Shown: piece by piece, positions 42,431-47,375 of the stretch
How the letters are laid out: each line of letters begins with the position of its first letter
Position numbering within the stretch: position 1 is the stretch's first letter
Source: Nemertoderma westbladi
Taxonomy: Eukaryota; Xenacoelomorpha; Nemertodermatida; Nemertodermatidae
Length of the DNA stretch: 47,375 nucleotides
Assembly (NCBI GenBank): GCA_032718475.1
Contig: JAUCBJ010001122.1
Coordinates: 1-47,375, forward strand
Direction of reading: 5' to 3'
Notes under the pieces: model-generated
Databases searched by the model: none
What the model saw: only the letters and a program-made list of their open reading frames with translations
Told to the model about the DNA's origin: nothing
Program-made: the position numbers and the translations under genes

Positions 42431-43064
42431 ATGGTTAGGGCTAGTTTCCCTAGCAATATGCAAAAATTAACAATAAACAAAAATATGTTATCGTTGGAGG
42501 TTTTCCAATGTCTAGACAGTATCCCATATGAAAGAGAAGGCCGAATTTAGAGTGATGGGAGTGTATTGCTGCCAGCGTTTGGTGTGGGGCCCCTGATGGT
42601 GTGGTGGTGACGAGGGGTGTTGGGTGCGCCAGTCATATTTACCCAGAACGGTCGCGCATATGACCTCAAATTACCGAAGAACGTTTAACAATATCGTAAT
42701 AATTAAAAAAAACCTGACAAAAACGGATTTCTTCAATACATACATCATTTATAAAAGTTTATATTTCGTATTCTTTATATAATTTACATACATATGTTTA
42801 TTCAGCGGCAAAATTACATAATTATCAATTTGGGAAAATGCCCTAAGTAACGGCATATTACAGTACAAACACACATGCAAATTTAACCTGTTCTTCAGTA
42901 ACGACGCTATTGTATAGTTTAGGTTAGAACAGCCTGATATTTTAACCTGTTCCTAATCCTTAATTCATGTTTAACATTGTTGATAATAATATGTTCATTT
43001 GGTATTTGCCATATCCATCTTCCACTCATGAAGCCTTCTCCTCTAAATCTTTGTAACAAGAAAG
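42431..43064. other. 3' flank of the two-exon gene
   Basis: No ORF was recognised. TTTATT at 42797-42802 gives AATAAA on the minus strand, 263 bp after the stop codon of the gene at 43065, a candidate polyadenylation signal. Confidence 0.35.
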
Positions 43065-43872
43065 TTACACCCGGGAATCCAAACTACAACATTTTATAGC
43101 TGCGAACGACCAGCTTCCGCACGGATACGGTTTACATGCATTCTGGTGCCACGACGTACAAAATCCCGTCACAACTTTGCTCCTACCGCAATATTTATTG
43201 GTCCCTTCGGCCATGCAAACCCATTGACACCCGTACGGTTTGGGGTATCTTGTAAGCAGAGCTCGGTTTAATTTGTTCGCAATGTCAATAATTGCCAAAT
43301 CGTATATCGCAATTTTTGAAAGAAACTCGTTCATGGCTTTTTTATGGTAATCAAGCGAATCGAAAAATTTGGTATCGTTAACCATAAGTTCCTTAATATC
43401 ATTGAATTGTTCGTCCAACATCGGCTGCATCATCGAAACATCTTTATTAACATTTTCCCTCAACAACCGTAGATGATTATCATTTAAACTTCTGATCATT
43501 TCCTTAAAACCGTTTGCTTGATCAGTGAGACCCTTCTTATCATCGATATGTTTGTTTTCCAAACTCTCAAGATTAATATATATCTCTTCTATGATACCAT
43601 TAATTACTGATAGTTGATCCTGTTTCAGACCCAGGGCTGTGGCAGTCTCGCGTGTCACACCCGTTTGTTCAGATTTTATAACCGGTACATTCACCACAAA
43701 CAGATAAAAAACCGAGGCGATAATTAAAAGTTGCATTAATATCATAAAAAACAATAATCTCCTCTTTGAGCACAGACACCAAAAGTCGTCGTCTCGCTTC
43801 TTCTGTGGTGGATCGTTCCTGTAATTCATGTTGATACTCGCGTATTGTGGTTCTTCATCGACATCACTTTCA
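43065..43872 (-). CDS. Exon 2 of a type II membrane protein gene
   Basis: The exon starts right after TTATTATATTTTAG (a good 3' splice site) and ends at a TAA-type stop at 43065. Joined to exon 1 it keeps frame through an Arg codon split 2+1 and gives 376 residues in total. It encodes the rest of the cytoplasmic tail (PQYASINMNYRND, basic KKR and SKRR), one membrane helix (about 147-169, LLFFMILMQLLIIASVFYLF) and a long charged, coiled-coil-like stalk with one NDT sequon. It ends in a C-terminal module with eight cysteines (GCQWVC...YCG...FC...AC...PCG...KCC). Basic residues before the helix place the N-terminus inside. No named family is recognised; a cell-surface receptor or adhesion role is a guess. 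Confidence 0.82.
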
Positions 43873-44187
43873 CTAAAATATAATAAATAATTTGTTTGTT
43901 TTAATTTATTTGTTTTTATGTGTTTATTGATATGTATTAATTTATCGTTTTTGAATAGACACCTCTTGGAAACCAATTTAAACAGAAGTTATAGAAGTTG
44001 GTGGACAACGAAAACCTCTAGTAAACAGATAACCCCTAATACACACACCACCTTAAACATAAAACCCACAATAGGCCTACAGACACACAATTTTATATCG
44101 TCAAAACTACCCATATAAAAAAAATCGTTTAACTGGCTTCCTCTCTAATAAGACTTCTCTTTAACATTCATGATAATGCAGTCTTAC

Positions 44188-44510
44188 CGGTTGAGTTGTC
44201 TGATATGCATTCCACTGAATTCTCCATGAATCTCGTTCTGTAGGTATGCGAAGTTATCCGTAGCTCCCTTCCTATTGGTGGGATTCGCTGACGTAGGATA
44301 TATAGAACGGCTGGTGTCTGCGGACACCGGCGGTGCGGGGAGCGGTTGTGTTTGACGGAAGGATATCGCACCGGGTTTACTGGGCTCTGCATATCTTGGT
44401 TCATCAACTACATCTGTACGGACACCAACACCGCAATCATCTTCTTGCAGTTCTATTTCCTTTTCTTTAACCATATCATCATCGGGGAGATCGCCAGATG
44501 ACGCCATCAT
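44188..44510 (-). CDS. Exon 1 of the type II membrane protein gene
   Basis: Begins at ATG 44510 (MMASSGDLPDDDMVKEKE) and ends at CAACTCAACCG followed by GTAAGA, a near-consensus donor. The intron is 315 bp (43873-44187). It encodes 107 residues plus two bases: an acidic start, a tyrosine in EPRYAEP, a proline run PLPAPP, and NFAYLQNEI. With YASI and YRND of exon 2, the tail has several tyrosines in contexts that could be phosphorylated, plus an SH3-like proline motif. That is inferred from motif shape only. The frame reads straight to a stop 2 nt past the donor, so splicing is needed for the longer product. Confidence 0.8.
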
Positions 44511-46395
44511 ATTCCGAAATTATTCCTGGGTATTATTGACAATTATAATTGATGTTTCTATACAATAAAAGGTTGATAGTTATTATGTTGAATAAGTTTA
44601 GTTTAATAATACCCTGTGATTCTATTCAAATATATTGAATATAAAAACGTGCCAAACCATTCCTTTAATAATTCTCCCCACCATTGTTGTTTACAACATC
44701 CCACTACAGTAACAAATTACCTGTTGTGTGTACAGCTAATATCTCAGGAATGTTGTTCCTATTACTTTTATTGGCACTAACAATATATCCGAGCCCATAT
44801 AGTCTACAGGTACTGTAGTTGGGCTCACTTCCTTCATAACCATGGTAACTCTGTGGGCTCATATAAGAATACCACCTGGGTATTATTGACAATACAGGTG
44901 GTGGTATTTGAAACAAAACACATGTGCTGTGCAGCATACCGTTTCCATTTAACTTGTAAATTATACAATCCAACGCGGAGTTTTGTTCCACATTGTGGAT
45001 CCGCGTACAATGCATTGAATAATAAATAAGGAATTAAATTTTTTTAAATAAATATCGGGATTATGTATTTTACAGCGATGGAAATTACAGGATTTTCGAA
45101 ATTTTTTAATTTGCTGTGCCATGGTGTCGGTATGGTAATCATCACGGCCAGAGTGGGGGCAGTTATGAACTATATTCGTTTCCAACTGTTTCATGTCTTA
45201 ATATATACTGTTTCACGTCATATATTATAATAATCCAAAGCAATATCATGCATGAATGCCCTTCAGCAATCATATTAAATTAAATTAAAGGAAGATACAT
45301 ACCAACCCCCTGTTAGTCAGTATGTCGTTAACATCAATTATCATCTTCAGCAATCATGACTTTTAATTTGCATGCATGACAATGTCATTGAATGCTCAGG
45401 GAGCCATGAACTAGGTAGTGTGGTATAGCCTTACCTAATCCTCTATGCAAATCTACCTGTTTTTTATTGACCAGTATTCTTCAGCATACTTGATTTCTTT
45501 GTATTCAAATACTTAATATCACTTTATTGGTTCTCTCCAATCTAGACCAATGACACCACATTCAAAGCCCCAGGACGGCGGCAGTGGCATCGATTATATA
45601 TAATCTTTCCAAGATAGTCCCCCCTTGACTAGCCGGTGGAAGAATAAAGAAGAAATAACATTGCCAGAAACGATGGGATAACAAACTGAAAGTAATTTGT
45701 AGCCAAAGACACTTAACTCAGTTTGTTCAAACAAACCTGTAATAACAAACGATAACACGCTGATGGTGGGACGATAATGACTGCAGACAATCCCTGTGAC
45801 TCGATACACAATATTGTGAGGACCGTGGCTGACGCTGAGAGAGTGCCCGCGATCCGTCGCGTGGCTTATTCGACACCTCCTGATAAGGGTTGAAGTAGAT
45901 CAGTATAGTATATTATATTGATAGGAATTTAGAACATTAAGTAAACAATTAATTTAGTTTAATTTAGTAAGGAATGTCCAGAAATTGCAGAAATACTATT
46001 TACAGTAAAAAATGCCGCCAAAATATAAAAACTTTTGCTGTTGTAAAGGTTGCTTCCGCTGGCAGAGGGTGGAAAAGCAAGAAAGTAGTAAAAGTGCCGA
46101 AGCCTCGCCTTAAATACCCAGACATTATGCAAATCAGTATCACAACGTATAGCTGCTGATTGGCCGGAGATCGTCACTGATTGGTCGGAGCTACCGGTTG
46201 GCCAAACAGCTGCGTTTTATTCCTATTGTACATATGGGCTGGTGAGACCTACTGTAGGGTCAATGACAGCAAATGTAACCGCGTGTGGCAAACCAAACGT
46301 GACCCAACTGGTCAAACCAACACGAGATTGTTCACAATGTGACGTACAACTTGAGGTAAATTCTACGTGACTAGCCCAGAGGCTTAACTATGGGA
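44511..46395. other. Upstream of the two-exon gene; nothing certain
   Basis: Probably contains the promoter and 5' UTR of the minus-strand gene, but no TATA or initiator is convincing. CTGGGTATTATTGACAAT occurs at 44525 and 44876, a short direct repeat. Around 46138-46200 GATTGGCC, GATTGGTC and GGTTGGCC words cluster like CCAAT boxes, without a gene attached. Confidence 0.35.
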
Positions 46396-46413
46396 GGGGG
46401 GGGGGGGGGGGGG
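46396..46413. repeat. Poly-G tract
   Basis: About 18 G in a row. It is comparable with the poly-C tracts elsewhere in the window, and its length may be inexact. Confidence 0.85.
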
Positions 46414-47375
46414 ACTTGCTCCCGGCGCCAAAATGTTTTTTTTGAGTGGATATGATTTGCATTTTTCGATATTATACAAAACAAGTAATTATTACAATAT
46501 TAATTGTAGATATTAATAATTAAAATAATTTAACCCTGTAAAAGCTTTTGTGGGATAACTGATTCGTTTGCCTTGTTGGCCAGTTCCCACCCAGTCGCTA
46601 AGAATACTCTAAAAGTGATCTATAACTAAAAATAGTGCAAGTTACCAACTTATTGGCTGATTTGCTGTACGCAGGCATCTGGGCTCTGTTTAATCGGCCA
46701 ACAAGCCTAGGGAGGTTGCGTCATAGCCTTGTTTTGTATCTCCCAATAGAATTTGAGTTAGCCTTGATTTCGACCTATCACAGAGTACTGAACTGAAAAT
46801 TTCCTATCTCACTGCTCTTTCTCTGTGTTGAACGGGAGCTTCGTGGAATAAGGGAGTTGGTATCCTCGTATAGAGCAGTAGTCACGAGTTTTTCAAAGCC
46901 ACGAAAGAACGGCTTTTTAGTGTTTTGTGATTTCTGCTTTTTAGCTCAACACTAGTAGGTTTAATTACAAGGACATATATCCTTTAACTGACGAAACAAA
47001 CACTCTGCAATTTCGTAATCACCGCATACTGCAGTACTGCATACACTGCATACTGTGTAACACTGTGCATACTTTTATATTGTTATACTGCTATTTACTG
47101 TCAGTTCTTCATAATATGGTTGATGAATTATTATATTTGGAATAACGAGAAATAACCCCGAAACCCAATATTCTTGATATACCGAAGGTAAGAGAGAAAG
47201 GTTACAGATAAACGATTGTGACTTATGTTAAAGTGGTTTGAAGTGAATCTAATGTTATTTGATAGACCCTACATGAGTCAGTCTGTGTTCCTTTTATATG
47301 TGACTAAAATCAGTGAAGATCGGCAGATTAGTGTGCAGTATTGTGCAGCATTGTGTATGAGTGAGTCTGTTAAAG
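46414..47375. other. No gene recognised
   Basis: No ORF or element was recognised. Short irregular repeats of GCATACTG occur near 47024-47070. Confidence 0.4.

Noticed and set aside
45974-46159. 61-codon basic ORF
   Set aside because: It is short, without recognisable domain or splice context, and overlapped by an equally open frame on the other strand.

Overview
This window looks like nuclear DNA from a marine invertebrate animal. The support is spliceable eukaryotic genes, an AT-rich background, several retrotransposon classes and tRNA-derived SINEs. The frequent 'taggcctac'-type words and the element mix suggest a non-vertebrate deuterostome such as an echinoderm, but the species cannot be fixed from this sequence. 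There is no operon organisation. Most of the window is transposable elements, and only two loci look like resident host genes.

Left part (1-10027). A broken BEL/Pao gag runs off the left edge on the minus strand (1-3656) and is followed by a 100-bp tandem array. A 91-bp 3' end of a LINE follows, then 88-bp and poly-C tandem repeats. Next comes a decayed minus-strand coding region (about 8755-9965). Its motifs resemble cold-shock/OB-fold RNA-binding domains, it contains an in-frame 21-bp repeat, and it is broken by frameshifts and an 86-bp duplication.

Middle-left (10028-22511). A 5.6-kb Penelope-like element is flanked by inverted 472-bp repeats. It carries a 5'-truncated RT plus GIY-YIG ORF and about 3 kb of 154-bp satellite with higher-order structure. 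Each repeat arm holds a hammerhead-like fold. A LINE endonuclease fragment, a CpG-rich patch, a 2.4-kb palindromic hAT-type foldback element with a perfect 8-bp target duplication and a nested tRNA-SINE, and a second SINE follow.

Middle-right (22512-36791). Two minus-strand Ty3/gypsy-type elements lie almost end to end. Element A (22512-28677) has 344-bp LTRs that differ at two positions and encodes gag, protease, RT, RNase H and integrase, broken only by two small indels. Element B (28855-36791) is old, with visibly diverged LTRs and deleted RT core and integrase. Its gag is split by a full-length 4.56-kb LINE (31322-35886) with two uninterrupted ORFs and a 6-bp target duplication.

Right part (36792-47375). 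A single-exon ORF for a secreted or GPI-anchored cysteine-containing protein lies at 37077-37787. A frameshifted LINE pseudogene follows at 38213-40512, and its 3' end matches the fragment near 5.4 kb. A convincing two-exon host gene on the minus strand (44510-43065) encodes a 376-residue type II membrane protein with tyrosine and proline motifs in the tail and an eight-cysteine ectodomain end. The last 2.9 kb has no recognisable gene.
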